Source: Bartonella sp. M0283
GTDB lineage: Bacteria; Pseudomonadota; Alphaproteobacteria; Rhizobiales; Rhizobiaceae
DNA length: 64,000 nucleotides
Assembly: GCF_016100455.1 (NCBI RefSeq)
Contig: NZ_JACFSK010000001.1
Coordinates: 1,922,001-1,986,000, forward strand
Reading direction: 5' to 3'
The position numbers and the translations under genes are program-made. Below, one piece after another: positions 34,877 to 46,340 of the stretch (position 1 is its first letter; each line of letters opens with the position of its first letter). The notes under the pieces are model-generated. The model made no database searches and had not been told where the DNA came from. It saw nothing but the letters and a program-made list of their open reading frames with translations.

Positions 34877-35401
34877 TTGGTGGGAAATATCTACCGTAAC
34901 ACACCCAATATTGCCGGTGTGATTTTGCTCATCGCAATTTTTATTGAGATTGCCGGTTTCATCATTGTCGGAAAACAGATCGGCGTTCTCGCAACTTTAG
35001 GTCTTATCATTTTATCAATGGTTGCGGGATTTGTTCTTTTGCGCGTTCAGGGAATTACACTTCTCGCCAAAATGCAAAGCGAGCTTGCCGCCGGTCGTAT
35101 GCCTGATCGTGAACTTGCCCACGGTGCATTGGTTATTATAGCCGCTATTCTGTTGATCATTCCGGGTTTTGTAACCGATATTATCGGCCTTTTGCTTTTT
35201 ATCCCGCAAATACGCGATCTCTTATGGAAATGGGTGTCGAAAAAGATGATAGTCCGCACCTCTTTTTCATCCGGTTTTACAAAAAACAATTACGATAACA
35301 ACCATTCGCAAACAATCGATCTTGATGCCGAGGATTATCATTCATCCGACCCCGAACATTCGCCGTGGCGAAAAGATGACGATAACAAGCGTTTAAATTG
35401 A
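34877..35401 (+). CDS. fxsA: FxsA family membrane protein
   Basis: A 174-residue inner-membrane protein. The FxsA domain covers residues 8-125 with hydrophobic spans at about 12-32, 34-53 and 82-112 and the conserved LLRVQGITLLAKMQSELAAGRMPDRELAHGALVIIAAILLIIPGFVTDIIGLLLF. E. coli FxsA was named for its effect on phage T7 exclusion; its normal function is unknown. The last 50 residues are hydrophilic with many Asp and His. Translation starts at TTG 34877 or the next codon GTG 34880; AAAGG precedes both. It is 125 bp upstream of secB. Confidence 0.9.
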   Translation: MVGNIYRNTPNIAGVILLIAIFIEIAGFIIVGKQIGVLATLGLIILSMVAGFVLLRVQGITLLAKMQSELAAGRMPDRELAHGALVIIAAILLIIPGFVTDIIGLLLFIPQIRDLLWKWVSKKMIVRTSFSSGFTKNNYDNNHSQTIDLDAEDYHSSDPEHSPWRKDDDNKRLN

Positions 35402-35526
35402 TCATTGAGTGAAAAATGGTGAAAGGCCGGGCCCCATTTATTGCAACAATGCGCGTGACATGCTAGCCCATATTATCTCTAACCACACAAGGCGCGTTTT
35501 GGCGCTAATCATAGAAGGTTTTCATT

Positions 35527-36006
35527 ATGGCCGAAGGCGATGCAAATAAAAATGGTGAAGCTCCCGTATTTACGGTCCTCACCCAATACCTGAAAGACTT
35601 TTCGTTTGAAAGCCCGAATGCTCCACAGGCATTACGACCAAGAGACAAAGCTCCCGAAATCAATATCGGAATCAACGTCAACGCCAATCCTATGGAAGAT
35701 GGCAACTATGATGTTGTCCTTTCGCTTACCGCGAAAGCCGGTGAAGGCAAGGATATGCTCTTCAACGTCGAACTCGTTTATGGTGGTGTCTTCCGCGTAA
35801 AGAATATTCCGCAAGAACACATTATGCCGTTGGTTTTCATTGAATGTCCGCGTTTGCTTTTTCCTTTCGCACGCCAGATCGTTGCCGACGCAACAAGAAA
35901 TGGCGGCTTCCCTCCTTTGATGATCGACCCGATCGACTTTGCAGGGCTGTTCCAGAAACGCATTGCCGAAGAACAGGCAAAAGCACAAAAGTCCAATCCT
36001 TCGTAA
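35527..36006 (+). CDS. secB: Protein-export chaperone SecB
   Basis: SecB is a tetrameric cytoplasmic chaperone that keeps preproteins unfolded and hands them to SecA. The 159-residue product has the family core [31 protein letters not shown] and [43 protein letters not shown], with a charged C-terminal tail. The ATG has AAGG about eight bases upstream. A good terminator follows. Confidence 0.97.
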   Translation: MAEGDANKNGEAPVFTVLTQYLKDFSFESPNAPQALRPRDKAPEINIGINVNANPMEDGNYDVVLSLTAKAGEGKDMLFNVELVYGGVFRVKNIPQEHIMPLVFIECPRLLFPFARQIVADATRNGGFPPLMIDPIDFAGLFQKRIAEEQAKAQKSNPS

Positions 36007-36035
36007 GAATTTAAAGATTCTTCGATCATTCCATT

Positions 36036-36064
36036 ATTCCCGCGAAATTCGCGGGAATTTTTTA
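36036..36064 (+). terminator. Rho-independent terminator of secB
   Basis: ATTCCCGCG (36036-36044) / CGCGGGAAT (50-58 of the same block) with loop AAATT is followed by a T run. Confidence 0.9.
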
Positions 36065-36666
36065 TGGCTTTAGATTTCCTACCGGATATTGCCGAACAGT
36101 CGACGAGCTTCCCTAAAAAATTTTATAACGAGATTTCTGAAAAATATATATTTGTGCCGGTTCTACCGGCCGGTTTTCCTGTTTTTTTTGTCTAATATCT
36201 ATTGCATTCTTCAAATGGGTTATATTTTCAAGACAGATCGGTCCGGATTCCGGCTAATCCCTTAGATTCCGGCTAAACCCTTTTTGAGAATACAGCTCTA
36301 TTCTTTGGCCCAAGCATGAACACCGGTTCAACCGTGCTTTAGCATAGCAACCGGAGTAACAAATGTGGCCTTGCCATCTCGGCTGAGCCTCGATTGTTCC
36401 CGTAAATTACCCTCTATTTCTCGCATAAATTAAGTGGCGGCATTGCTTATCAAAAAATCTGAAATACCGGTGTTACAATTGCGGCAAATTTATTTTGCTT
36501 TTCTCCTCATTATATTTTCCATGAATATTTTGAAGCTAATCCTGTTTTTTAACCTGATATTCCAATGTTTCATTTTCCATACGTTTCATCAAATTACGGA
36601 CGACATTTCCTGCTTCAAAACCGGAAATTATTGTTCAATCGGGAAACATCAATCAAATCCGAAGCC
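36065..36666. other. Gene-free region between secB and rpsA
   Basis: About 600 bp between convergent transcripts. It contains a 19-bp direct repeat (36246-36283). The plus-strand frame 36434-36736 runs through the rpsA terminator and is not a gene. Confidence 0.5.
36246..36283 (+). repeat. Tandem repeat, 19 bp x 2
   Basis: GATTCCGGCTAATCCCTTA (36246-36264) and GATTCCGGCTAAACCCTTT (36265-36283) are contiguous and differ at two positions. No gene covers them. Confidence 0.7.
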
Positions 36667-36697
36667 AATAAAAAACCCGCCTCAAAAGGCGGGTTTT
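36667..36697 (-). terminator. Rho-independent terminator of rpsA
   Basis: AAAACCCGCC (36672-36681) pairs with GGCGGGTTTT (36688-36697) around TCAAAA; on the minus strand a U tract follows. It lies 54 bases beyond the rpsA stop. Confidence 0.9.
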
Positions 36698-36750
36698 CCG
36701 ATTTTGTCTCAAAACCATCGCAGTCACCTGCGATAACAGGACTGAAAGGA

Positions 36751-38451
36751 TTATTCCTGTTCCTGCTTCTTCAATGCGGCACCCAGAATGTCACCGAGTG
36801 AAGCACCGGCATCTGATGAACCATATTGTGCAACAGCTTCTTTTTCTTCGGCAATTTCCAAAGCTTTGATTGAAACTGTGATTTTGCGGGTCTTTTTGTC
36901 GAATGCGGTAACGCGTGCATCAACCTTCTGGCCGACTGTAAAGCGTTCCGGACGTTGTTCATCACGATCAAGCGACAAATCCGAACGACGAATTGTTGTT
37001 TCGAGATCATGGTCGACCAGTTTTACATCAATGCCATTGTCGTGGATTGCAGTCACTTCGCAAGTCACAACAGCACCTTTGCGCAATTCACCGGAAGCAA
37101 CGGCTTCACCAACCTTGTCGCCGGAAAGCTGCTTGATACCAAGTGAAATACGTTCTTTATCAACATCGACATCAAGAACAACAGCCTTGACGACATCGCC
37201 CTTGTTGTATTCCTCGATAACCTGCTCGCCAGGACGGTTCCAGTCGAGATCGGAAAGGTGAACCATACCGTCAACATCGCCTTCAAGGCCGATAAAGAGG
37301 CCGAATTCGGTTTTGTTCTTGACTTCACCTTCAACAACAGAACCAACAGGGAATTTGTTGGCAAAAGCTGTCCACGGGTTTTCGAATGTCTGCTTGAGGC
37401 CCAAAGAAATACGGCGTTTTGCCGGATCCACTTCCAGAACAACAACTTCGACTTCCTGAGAGGTCGAAAGAATCTTTCCGGGGTGAACATTCTTCTTGGT
37501 CCAGCTCATTTCTGAAACGTGGATAAGGCCTTCAATGCCCGGCTCGATTTCAACAAAAGCACCATAATCGGTAATGTTGGTAACAGTACCTTTGATCTTC
37601 TTGCCAACCGGATATTTATCGCTGATGCCTTCCCACGGGTCGCTTTCAAGCTGTTTCATGCCCAAGGAAATACGATGTGTTTCCTGATTGATACGGATGA
37701 TCTGTACTTTTACAGTCTGACCGATCGACAGGATTTCAGACGGATGGTTGACACGGCGCCAAGCCATATCGGTAACGTGCAAGAGGCCGTCAATACCGCC
37801 AAGGTCAACGAATGCACCGTAATCGGTGATGTTCTTGACGACACCTTCAACAACCTGACCTTCTTCAAGGTTCTGTACGATTTCAGAACGCTGTTCGGCG
37901 CGGCTTTCTTCAAGAACTGTACGGCGTGAAACAACAATATTGCCACGACGACGGTCCATTTTCAAAATTTCAAAAGGCTGCGGATTGTGCATCAACGGCG
38001 TTACATCGCGAATCGGACGAATATCGACCTGACTGCGCGGCAAGAAAGCAACTGCTCCGTCAAGATCAACCGTGAAACCACCTTTGACCTGACTGAAGAT
38101 AACGCCTTCAACGCGTTCACCGGCGTTGAATTTTTCTTCCAGACGAACCCAGCTCTCTTCACGGCGGGCTTTTTCACGTGAAAGAACAGCTTCACCCATA
38201 GCGTTTTCGATACGCTCAACATAAACCTCGACTTCATCGCCGGGCTTGAGCGAACCGTCTTTACCCTTGGCACCGAATTCCTTTAACGGAACGCGGCCTT
38301 CTACTTTAAGACCGGCATCAATGATTGCCATATCTTTTTCAATTGCAATGATGCGGCCTTTGACAACCGAACCCTCGACGAGATCATGGGTCTGGAGGGA
38401 TTCAGCCAAAAGGGCTTCGAAATCCGCTTTTGTGGGATTGTATTGTGACAT
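36751..38451 (-). CDS. rpsA: Small ribosomal subunit protein bS1
   Basis: bS1 binds mRNA and helps its docking on the 30S subunit. The 566-residue protein starts MSQYNPTKADFEALLAESL and carries six S1 RNA-binding repeats; several show the motif ITDYGAFVDLGGIDGLLHVTDMAW or close variants. The frame is open 16 codons upstream, but AGGAG lies six bases before 38451 and this is the family N-terminus. It is the last gene of aroA-cmk-rpsA, a conserved proteobacterial order. A 151-bp gap separates it from cmk and probably holds its own promoter. Confidence 0.97.
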   Translation of the reverse strand: MSQYNPTKADFEALLAESLQTHDLVEGSVVKGRIIAIEKDMAIIDAGLKVEGRVPLKEFGAKGKDGSLKPGDEVEVYVERIENAMGEAVLSREKARREESWVRLEEKFNAGERVEGVIFSQVKGGFTVDLDGAVAFLPRSQVDIRPIRDVTPLMHNPQPFEILKMDRRRGNIVVSRRTVLEESRAEQRSEIVQNLEEGQVVEGVVKNITDYGAFVDLGGIDGLLHVTDMAWRRVNHPSEILSIGQTVKVQIIRINQETHRISLGMKQLESDPWEGISDKYPVGKKIKGTVTNITDYGAFVEIEPGIEGLIHVSEMSWTKKNVHPGKILSTSQEVEVVVLEVDPAKRRISLGLKQTFENPWTAFANKFPVGSVVEGEVKNKTEFGLFIGLEGDVDGMVHLSDLDWNRPGEQVIEEYNKGDVVKAVVLDVDVDKERISLGIKQLSGDKVGEAVASGELRKGAVVTCEVTAIHDNGIDVKLVDHDLETTIRRSDLSLDRDEQRPERFTVGQKVDARVTAFDKKTRKITVSIKALEIAEEKEAVAQYGSSDAGASLGDILGAALKKQEQE

Positions 38452-38602
38452 AGAAACTCCTGAAGAAGTGCCTTTTGAACTAATAATGAAATAAGGCACG
38501 AGCGCGCCGGGTTAGTGTTAAAACGATGTTATTTTCCTGCCGCCCGCTCTTTGGCGGGGTAGTTTGGCGCATGGCCGGAAATAACATTTCTCTTAAAGTC
38601 TT

Positions 38603-40877
<2,275 letters not shown>

Positions 40878-41279
40878 ATGGCAAAACCTGAACTTGGAAC
40901 CAAAAGAATAGACCCGGAAACGGGAAAGAAATTCTATGATCTCAATCGTGACCCGATTATTTCGCCTTATACTGGGATCTCCTATCCCAGATCCTATTTC
41001 GACGCCACAGCCGATGCTAAGGGCGAGGATGAGGAAGAGGAGACAGAGACGGAAGACCTTGACACGGCATTAGAAAAGCCTGAATTCATCTCGCTTGAAG
41101 ATGCCGATGATGAAAACAAAGGCGGCGAAGATATACCCGATATCGGCGACGATGAAGATGTCGACCTTGGTGACGATGATGACGACGCATTCTTGCCGGA
41201 TGATGAAGACGACGAGGATGACGACGTGAGCGGCATTATCACCGGCGGCAATAAAGTTCATAAAGACGACGACATCTGA
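40878..41279 (+). CDS. FYDLN acid protein (TIGR02300 family)
   Basis: A 133-residue, very acidic protein. The N-terminal 40 residues are conserved (KPELGTKRIDPETGKKFYDLNRDPIISPYTGISYPRSYF), naming the alphaproteobacterial FYDLN-acid family. The remainder is almost entirely Asp, Glu and Gly, especially residues 55-120, and looks disordered. The function is unknown; acidic tails of this kind can bind basic proteins or cations, which is inference only. AGAGG lies eight bases before the ATG. The gene between aroA (divergent) and tRNA-Ala is a common Rhizobiales setting. Confidence 0.9.
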   Translation: MAKPELGTKRIDPETGKKFYDLNRDPIISPYTGISYPRSYFDATADAKGEDEEEETETEDLDTALEKPEFISLEDADDENKGGEDIPDIGDDEDVDLGDDDDDAFLPDDEDDEDDDVSGIITGGNKVHKDDDI

Positions 41280-41289
41280 CGAGAATTAA

Positions 41290-41328
41290 AGGGAAATTGT
41301 TTTCTTTTATAAAGATTGCAATTTCCCT
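41290..41328 (+). other. Hairpin between the FYDLN gene and tRNA-Ala
   Basis: AGGGAAATTG (41290-41299) pairs perfectly with CAATTTCCCT (41319-41328) over a 19-base loop. There is no T run after it, so it may be a weak terminator or processing site. Confidence 0.45.
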
Positions 41329-41416
41329 CTTGATCTTTGGCGCCACTCAATTTAAGAAGCCGCCAGACAGTTTGTCTTTATCCCTGAGGTCACAACGTGA
41401 CCTTCTCGTCTTGAAT

Positions 41417-41492
<76 letters not shown>

Positions 41493-41917
41493 ATCTTCAA
41501 AATGCGCCCGCTTCATAAAGAGAGCTTCCCTAGGCTCTAATCCCGAAATTTTGCCGTTTAAATTTTTTGCCGGTTAACTTATCTGCCGGTTAACTCATTT
41601 GCCATTTACTTCTTTGAATGAACACCCGATTCTTCAAAGCGGTTTTATCTTTCTATTCCCAACCGGTCTTGTTCATTGCTTTTTCCAACCCGCTAATTCC
41701 CGTTTAAAAAAATCACCGTTTTTATGGTCCTTGAGAGACAGGCTGAAACTATTGGCAAACAATTCCGGTTTTTTAGTACTTTGCCTTCTTCAATCATAAC
41801 CAAAAACATTGTCGATTATTTTTGTGCTTTCAAATTGGCTTATGAGAGCGGCAATCAGCTTGATCACTGAACATTATCAATTATAACGCATTTGTTGAAT
41901 GCTTAAGGATTTTCGGA
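41493..41917. other. Intergenic region tRNA-Ala to bluB
   Basis: 425 bp. A plus-strand frame (41599-41799) has no family resemblance. I looked for a cobalamin riboswitch before bluB and saw no B12-box-like sequence. Confidence 0.45.
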
Positions 41918-42631
41918 ATGCGTTCTCATGTCGCCAATAGAACGGATTTTCATTCAACCATTGGCAGAATTATTAAGGAGTTCGGCACAGACTTTATGTT
42001 GGAAGATATCTATAAAGTTATCCATGAACGGCGCGATGTGCGCGACGAATTTTTACCTCAACCACTCGAAGAGGCTGTTATTAAAAGGCTTCTTGAAGCA
42101 GCCCATTCAGCGCCTTCGGTAGGCTTCCAGCAACCATGGAATTTCCTTCTTATCCGCGACAAAAAGCGAAAAAACCAAGTCAAAGAAATTTTTGACCGGG
42201 CGGCAGCCGAAGAGGCAAAAATTTTTAATGACGAAAGGCGAAAACTTTATAACCGTCTGAAATTACAAGGTATCGTCAAAGCCCCTCTCAATCTGGTTGT
42301 CACATGTGACCGCACGCGCGATGGCCGCACCGGTCTTGGCCGTTTTCATAATCCGCAAATGTCGGCCTATAGTTGCGTATGTGCTGTCGAAAATTTATGG
42401 CTTGCAGCACGGGCTGAAAACATCGGCGTCGGCTGGGTTTCGATCTATCATGATGACGAGCTGAAGGAATTGCTAAAGATTCCGGCCGAAATAGACATTA
42501 TCGCCTATTTGTGTATCGGCTATGTCAGCCATTTTTACGACAGCCCCGAACTTGAACAAAAAGGCTGGCGTAAACGCGTACCGCTCGAAAGCCTTGTTTA
42601 CCTTGAAGAGTGGCCGAAGGGTGCGCAATAA
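41918..42631 (+). CDS. bluB: 5,6-dimethylbenzimidazole synthase BluB
   Basis: BluB is a nitroreductase-fold enzyme that consumes FMNH2 and oxygen to make DMB, the lower ligand of vitamin B12. The 237-residue product matches the family along its length: ERRDVRDEFLPQPL, AAHSAPSVGFQQPWNFLLIRD, RLKLQGIVKAPLNLVVTCDRTR, GRFHNPQMSAYSCVCAVENLWLAARAENIGVGWVSI and CIGYVSHFYDSPELEQKGWRKR. The first 26 residues are a poorly conserved extension; AAGGA lies eight bases before 41918, while the alternative ATG at 41996 lacks a good site. No other cobalamin gene is in the window. Confidence 0.92.
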   Translation: MRSHVANRTDFHSTIGRIIKEFGTDFMLEDIYKVIHERRDVRDEFLPQPLEEAVIKRLLEAAHSAPSVGFQQPWNFLLIRDKKRKNQVKEIFDRAAAEEAKIFNDERRKLYNRLKLQGIVKAPLNLVVTCDRTRDGRTGLGRFHNPQMSAYSCVCAVENLWLAARAENIGVGWVSIYHDDELKELLKIPAEIDIIAYLCIGYVSHFYDSPELEQKGWRKRVPLESLVYLEEWPKGAQ

Positions 42632-42775
42632 TATTGCGTAATAATACCGAATTTTTTTTGATTATAATCTAAATGTGATTGAGCATTGATCGAAAAAACG
42701 TTTAAAATCCTTGCGTTTATATGATCTGTGCGGCAAAACCGTTACTACATTGGAATTATTCAAGGAAAATTCAAA

Positions 42776-44614
42776 ATGCCTCCCTATCGCTCAAGAACTT
42801 CTACTCATGGCCGGAATATGGCCGGTGCCCGTGGCCTTTGGCGTGCCACAGGAATGAAAGACGGAGATTTTGGTAAGCCGATTATTGCTATTGCCAATTC
42901 CTTTACGCAATTTGTGCCAGGCCATGTACATCTTAAAGATTTAGGCCAACTTGTTGCGCGCGAAGTGGAAAAAGCGGGCGGTGTTGCAAAAGAGTTCAAT
43001 ACAATTGCCGTCGATGACGGTATCGCAATGGGGCATGACGGCATGCTCTATTCTCTTCCCTCTCGCGAGATCATTGCCGATTCGGTTGAATATATGGTCA
43101 ATGCCCATTGTGCGGACGCTCTGGTCTGTATTTCCAACTGCGATAAAATTACGCCAGGAATGCTCATGGCGGCTTTACGGCTCAATATTCCGACGATTTT
43201 TGTGTCCGGCGGCCCTATGGAAGCAGGAAAGATCAAATGGAAAGGCAAAGACCTTGCGGTTGACCTGATTGATGCCATGGTTGCGGCAGCCGATGACCAT
43301 AACAGCGACTCGGAAGTTGCCAATATGGAACGGGCAGCTTGCCCGACATGCGGTTCATGTTCGGGCATGTTTACAGCAAACTCGATGAATTGCCTGACCG
43401 AAGCTCTGGGGCTTTCGCTTCCCGGCAATGGTTCAATGCTCGCAACCCATGCCGACCGCAAACATCTTTTTGAAAAAGCCGGCCACAGGATTGTTGAACT
43501 GGCCAAGCGTTATTATGAACAGAATGATGACAGTGTTCTTCCCCGCTCGATTGCAACATTCAAATCTTTTGAAAATGCAATGACGCTTGATATTTCAATG
43601 GGCGGTTCGACCAATACGGTTCTTCATTTATTAGCTGCCGCACAAGAAGGCGAAGTTGATTTTACCATGTCGGACATCGACCGGCTTTCACGCCATGTTC
43701 CGGTTATTTGTAAAGTCGCTCCGGCCGTTGCCAATGTGCATATGGAAGATGTCCACCGTGCCGGCGGCGTGATGGCAATTCTGGGTGAGCTTGACCGTGC
43801 AGGTCTTATTCACAGCGAAGTTGCAACCGTTCATGAAGCGACCTTGAAGGATGCTTTGCGTAAATGGGATGTCAAACAGACAAATAATCCCGAAGTCCAT
43901 GAATTTTATCGTGCTGCTCCGGGTGGTATTCCGACACAAACACCATTCAGCCAGTCACGGCGTTATGAAACAGTCGACCTTGACCGGGAAAAAGGCGTTA
44001 TCCGCGATGTCGACCACGCCTATTCGAAGGATGGCGGCCTTGCCGTTCTTTACGGCAATCTTGCCAAGGATGGGTGCATTGTCAAAACTGCCGGTGTTGA
44101 CGACTCGATTTTGAAATTCAAAGGTCCGGCACGGATTTTTGAAAGTCAGGATTCGGCCGTGGTTGCTATTTTGAACGGCAAAATCAAACCGGGAGATATT
44201 GTGCTCATCCGTTACGAAGGTCCACGCGGTGGCCCTGGAATGCAGGAAATGCTTTATCCGACAAGCTACCTGAAATCGAAAGGTTTGGGAAAAGCCTGTG
44301 CCCTCATTACCGATGGCCGTTTTTCCGGTGGTTCGTCGGGGCTTTCCATCGGACATGTTTCACCGGAAGCTGCTGAAGGCGGCACAATCGGCCTTGTCAA
44401 AGAAGGCGACACAATCGAAATCGACATACCAAATCGCAAAATCCATCTTGCTGTCGACGATGCAACACTTGCCAAACGTCGCAAGGAAATGGAACAGAAA
44501 GGCGACAAAGCCTGGAAGCCGGAAGAGGTTCGCAAACGCAAAGTTTCCAAGGCCTTACGCGCTTATGCAGCCATGACAACATCGGCAGCCAAAGGCGCTG
44601 TTCGCCAAATCTGA
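42776..44614 (+). CDS. ilvD: Dihydroxy-acid dehydratase
   Basis: Catalyses the penultimate step of valine, isoleucine and pantothenate-precursor synthesis with an iron-sulfur cluster. The 612-residue protein is of the long E. coli type: [27 protein letters not shown], then C122 in [10 protein letters not shown] and C189, C192 and C195 in [20 protein letters not shown]122 and C195 fall at the positions of the known cluster ligands. [18 protein letters not shown]-like [20 protein letters not shown] closes the active site. The ATG at 42776 has AAGGA eight bases upstream; the frame is open 16 codons further but without support. Confidence 0.97.
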   Translation: MPPYRSRTSTHGRNMAGARGLWRATGMKDGDFGKPIIAIANSFTQFVPGHVHLKDLGQLVAREVEKAGGVAKEFNTIAVDDGIAMGHDGMLYSLPSREIIADSVEYMVNAHCADALVCISNCDKITPGMLMAALRLNIPTIFVSGGPMEAGKIKWKGKDLAVDLIDAMVAAADDHNSDSEVANMERAACPTCGSCSGMFTANSMNCLTEALGLSLPGNGSMLATHADRKHLFEKAGHRIVELAKRYYEQNDDSVLPRSIATFKSFENAMTLDISMGGSTNTVLHLLAAAQEGEVDFTMSDIDRLSRHVPVICKVAPAVANVHMEDVHRAGGVMAILGELDRAGLIHSEVATVHEATLKDALRKWDVKQTNNPEVHEFYRAAPGGIPTQTPFSQSRRYETVDLDREKGVIRDVDHAYSKDGGLAVLYGNLAKDGCIVKTAGVDDSILKFKGPARIFESQDSAVVAILNGKIKPGDIVLIRYEGPRGGPGMQEMLYPTSYLKSKGLGKACALITDGRFSGGSSGLSIGHVSPEAAEGGTIGLVKEGDTIEIDIPNRKIHLAVDDATLAKRRKEMEQKGDKAWKPEEVRKRKVSKALRAYAAMTTSAAKGAVRQI

Positions 44615-44626
44615 TTTTAAAATCTT

Positions 44627-44666
44627 CTCTCCCGTTATGATTGGTAAATTGTAGCGGGAGAGTTTT
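44627..44666 (+). terminator. Probable terminator of ilvD
   Basis: CTCTCCCG (44627-44634) pairs with CGGGAGAG (44655-44662) over a 20-base loop, followed by TTTTA. Confidence 0.7.
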
Positions 44667-44763
44667 ATGATCATTTTAAAAAATATAGTGTTATTTTTAA
44701 ATATGCCGTGACATTCAAACGCGGAATCGGCCTCAAATTATTCCCGAACAGCTAGGGGAGCGA

Positions 44764-46338
44764 ATGCCCGTTATTGATATATTGGCAAAACATGCCAGTT
44801 TGACACCCGACAGAATTGCGATTTCGATCGCCGGAAATGAAATCACCTATAAAACACTTTACCAACGAGCCGAAGCTTTCAGGCGCAAGCTTTTCAATCT
44901 GGAAATACGCCACCCCGATCATTTCGGTTTACCGGATGAAGGTCGGCTGGTTCTGCTTGCACTCCCGAACCATTTCCGCTTTGGTGAAGTTTTTGTCGGC
45001 GGTTCGGCAAGCCCGCATTGTGTTGCTGTTCTTTCTGTTGCGACGCCCCCAAACCAGATTGAAGAAATTATGCGTCGGCTTAGTCCCGACCTTGTCATTT
45101 GCGAGAACAAAGGCAGCGTCATTGCAGAAATTGCCCGAGCGCTTGATTTGCCAGCGCTTTATGTCGAAAAAGATGTAGCCACCCAATCAACTTATGATCG
45201 TTTTCTGGCAACTTATGACCGTTTTCTGGAAGGAACTATCCCCGATAAAACGATAGCCGATCTACCGCTCGGGTCGTTTTTCATAGGCTTTACATCCGGC
45301 ACAACGGGGCTTCCCAAAGCTTTTATCAGAAACCGTCAAAGTTGGCGAAACTCGCTTGTTCCCGGACGAGAGTTCTTCGGCCTTGGAAAACTACATAAAA
45401 CGGTTGCCCCTGGGCCCATGGCGCACGGCGTAAGCCTTTACGCGCTTATTGAAACCTTGGATAGCGGCCAGACATTTGAAAGCGTCAGGAAATTCAATGT
45501 CGATGACGTATTGGAGCTTCTGAAAACCGCCGACCGTTTTGTCGGCGTTCCAACCATGCTCAACGAATTGAAACAACGGGCAGATGAGCATAAGTCGGTT
45601 TTTACGGGAGTGAAGCAACTTGTGACCGGAGCTTCAAAATTCGATCGTCAGCATTATGACGATGCCCGCGCGCTTTTCCCGAATGCGGAGATTTTACAAT
45701 ATTATGGTGCCTCCGAATTAAGTTTTGTTGCAGTCAACAAAATGACACCTAGAACGCTTTCGCATGAAACTTCCATGTCGCCGGTAGGAAAACCGTTTCC
45801 CGGTGTCAAAGTCACAATACGCGATGAAAATTTGTCACCGCTCGCGCCTAATAAAATCGGCACGATTTTTGTCGAAAGCAATTTGATCTCGGACGGATAT
45901 TTATGGGGCGACAATGGCAAATCATTTGTCCGTAACCAATATGGTGCAACGGTTGGTGACCTCGGCATGATGGACAAAAATGGCGAACTCTATGTGATGG
46001 GACGTGCCGGTGGTATGATTATATCAGGCGGCAACAATATTTATCTTGCGGAAATAGAAACGGCATTGAAAACTATCCCTAATATCAGTGAAGCAATTGC
46101 ATTCGGCATTGCCGATGATGTTTATGGAGAACGTCTTGTCAGTGTTGTTTCGTTCAAAAATGCCGCTTTAACTGAAAATGAATTGCGCGAGTTTTGCCGC
46201 CCGTTAATGGAAAAATTCAAAATTCCGAAAGATTTCTATTTAATCAACCATTGGCCAATGACATGGAGCGGAAAAATTGCGCGTGTCATCGTCAAAAGAA
46301 TGATTGAAGAGGGCAGTCCCGAAGTCACAAGGCTTTAA
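44764..46338 (+). CDS. AMP-dependent acyl-CoA ligase
   Basis: An ANL-superfamily adenylating enzyme of 524 residues that should activate a carboxylic acid as acyl-AMP and transfer it to CoA. Motifs are the P-loop FTSGTTGLPK (about 176-185), YYGASELS (substrate/AMP), TVGDLGMMDKNGELYVMGRAGGMIISGG (with the hinge Asp/Arg) and the catalytic lysine K504 in WSGKIAR. The carboxylate substrate cannot be told from sequence. Residues around 143-156 hold a TYDRFLA-TYDRFLE duplication coded by a 21-bp tandem repeat (45190-45231). It lies two bases before a thiolase gene, so the pair forms one unit, similar in composition to the staphylococcal vraA-vraB and Bacillus yhfT-yhfS pairs. Confidence 0.85.
   Translation: MPVIDILAKHASLTPDRIAISIAGNEITYKTLYQRAEAFRRKLFNLEIRHPDHFGLPDEGRLVLLALPNHFRFGEVFVGGSASPHCVAVLSVATPPNQIEEIMRRLSPDLVICENKGSVIAEIARALDLPALYVEKDVATQSTYDRFLATYDRFLEGTIPDKTIADLPLGSFFIGFTSGTTGLPKAFIRNRQSWRNSLVPGREFFGLGKLHKTVAPGPMAHGVSLYALIETLDSGQTFESVRKFNVDDVLELLKTADRFVGVPTMLNELKQRADEHKSVFTGVKQLVTGASKFDRQHYDDARALFPNAEILQYYGASELSFVAVNKMTPRTLSHETSMSPVGKPFPGVKVTIRDENLSPLAPNKIGTIFVESNLISDGYLWGDNGKSFVRNQYGATVGDLGMMDKNGELYVMGRAGGMIISGGNNIYLAEIETALKTIPNISEAIAFGIADDVYGERLVSVVSFKNAALTENELREFCRPLMEKFKIPKDFYLINHWPMTWSGKIARVIVKRMIEEGSPEVTRL
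45190..45231 (+). repeat. In-frame 21-bp tandem duplication inside the acyl-CoA ligase gene
   Basis: ACTTATGATCGTTTTCTGGCA and ACTTATGACCGTTTTCTGGAA are adjacent and differ at two bases, giving TYDRFLA-TYDRFLE. The high identity suggests a recent duplication by slippage; the reading frame is kept. Confidence 0.85.
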
Positions 46339-46340
46339 AA

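Noticed and set aside
36434-36736. 100-residue hydrophobic plus-strand frame
   Set aside because: It crosses the rpsA terminator, has no family resemblance and no ribosome-binding site.
40994-41251. Ser-rich minus-strand frame
   Set aside because: Antisense of the Asp/Glu repeats in the FYDLN gene, which necessarily give Ser/Val runs.
41599-41799. 66-residue frame between tRNA-Ala and bluB
   Set aside because: Random-looking sequence in an AT-rich gap; no known family.
41493-41917. Cobalamin riboswitch upstream of bluB
   Set aside because: No B12-box-like sequence or clear multi-stem layout was found.
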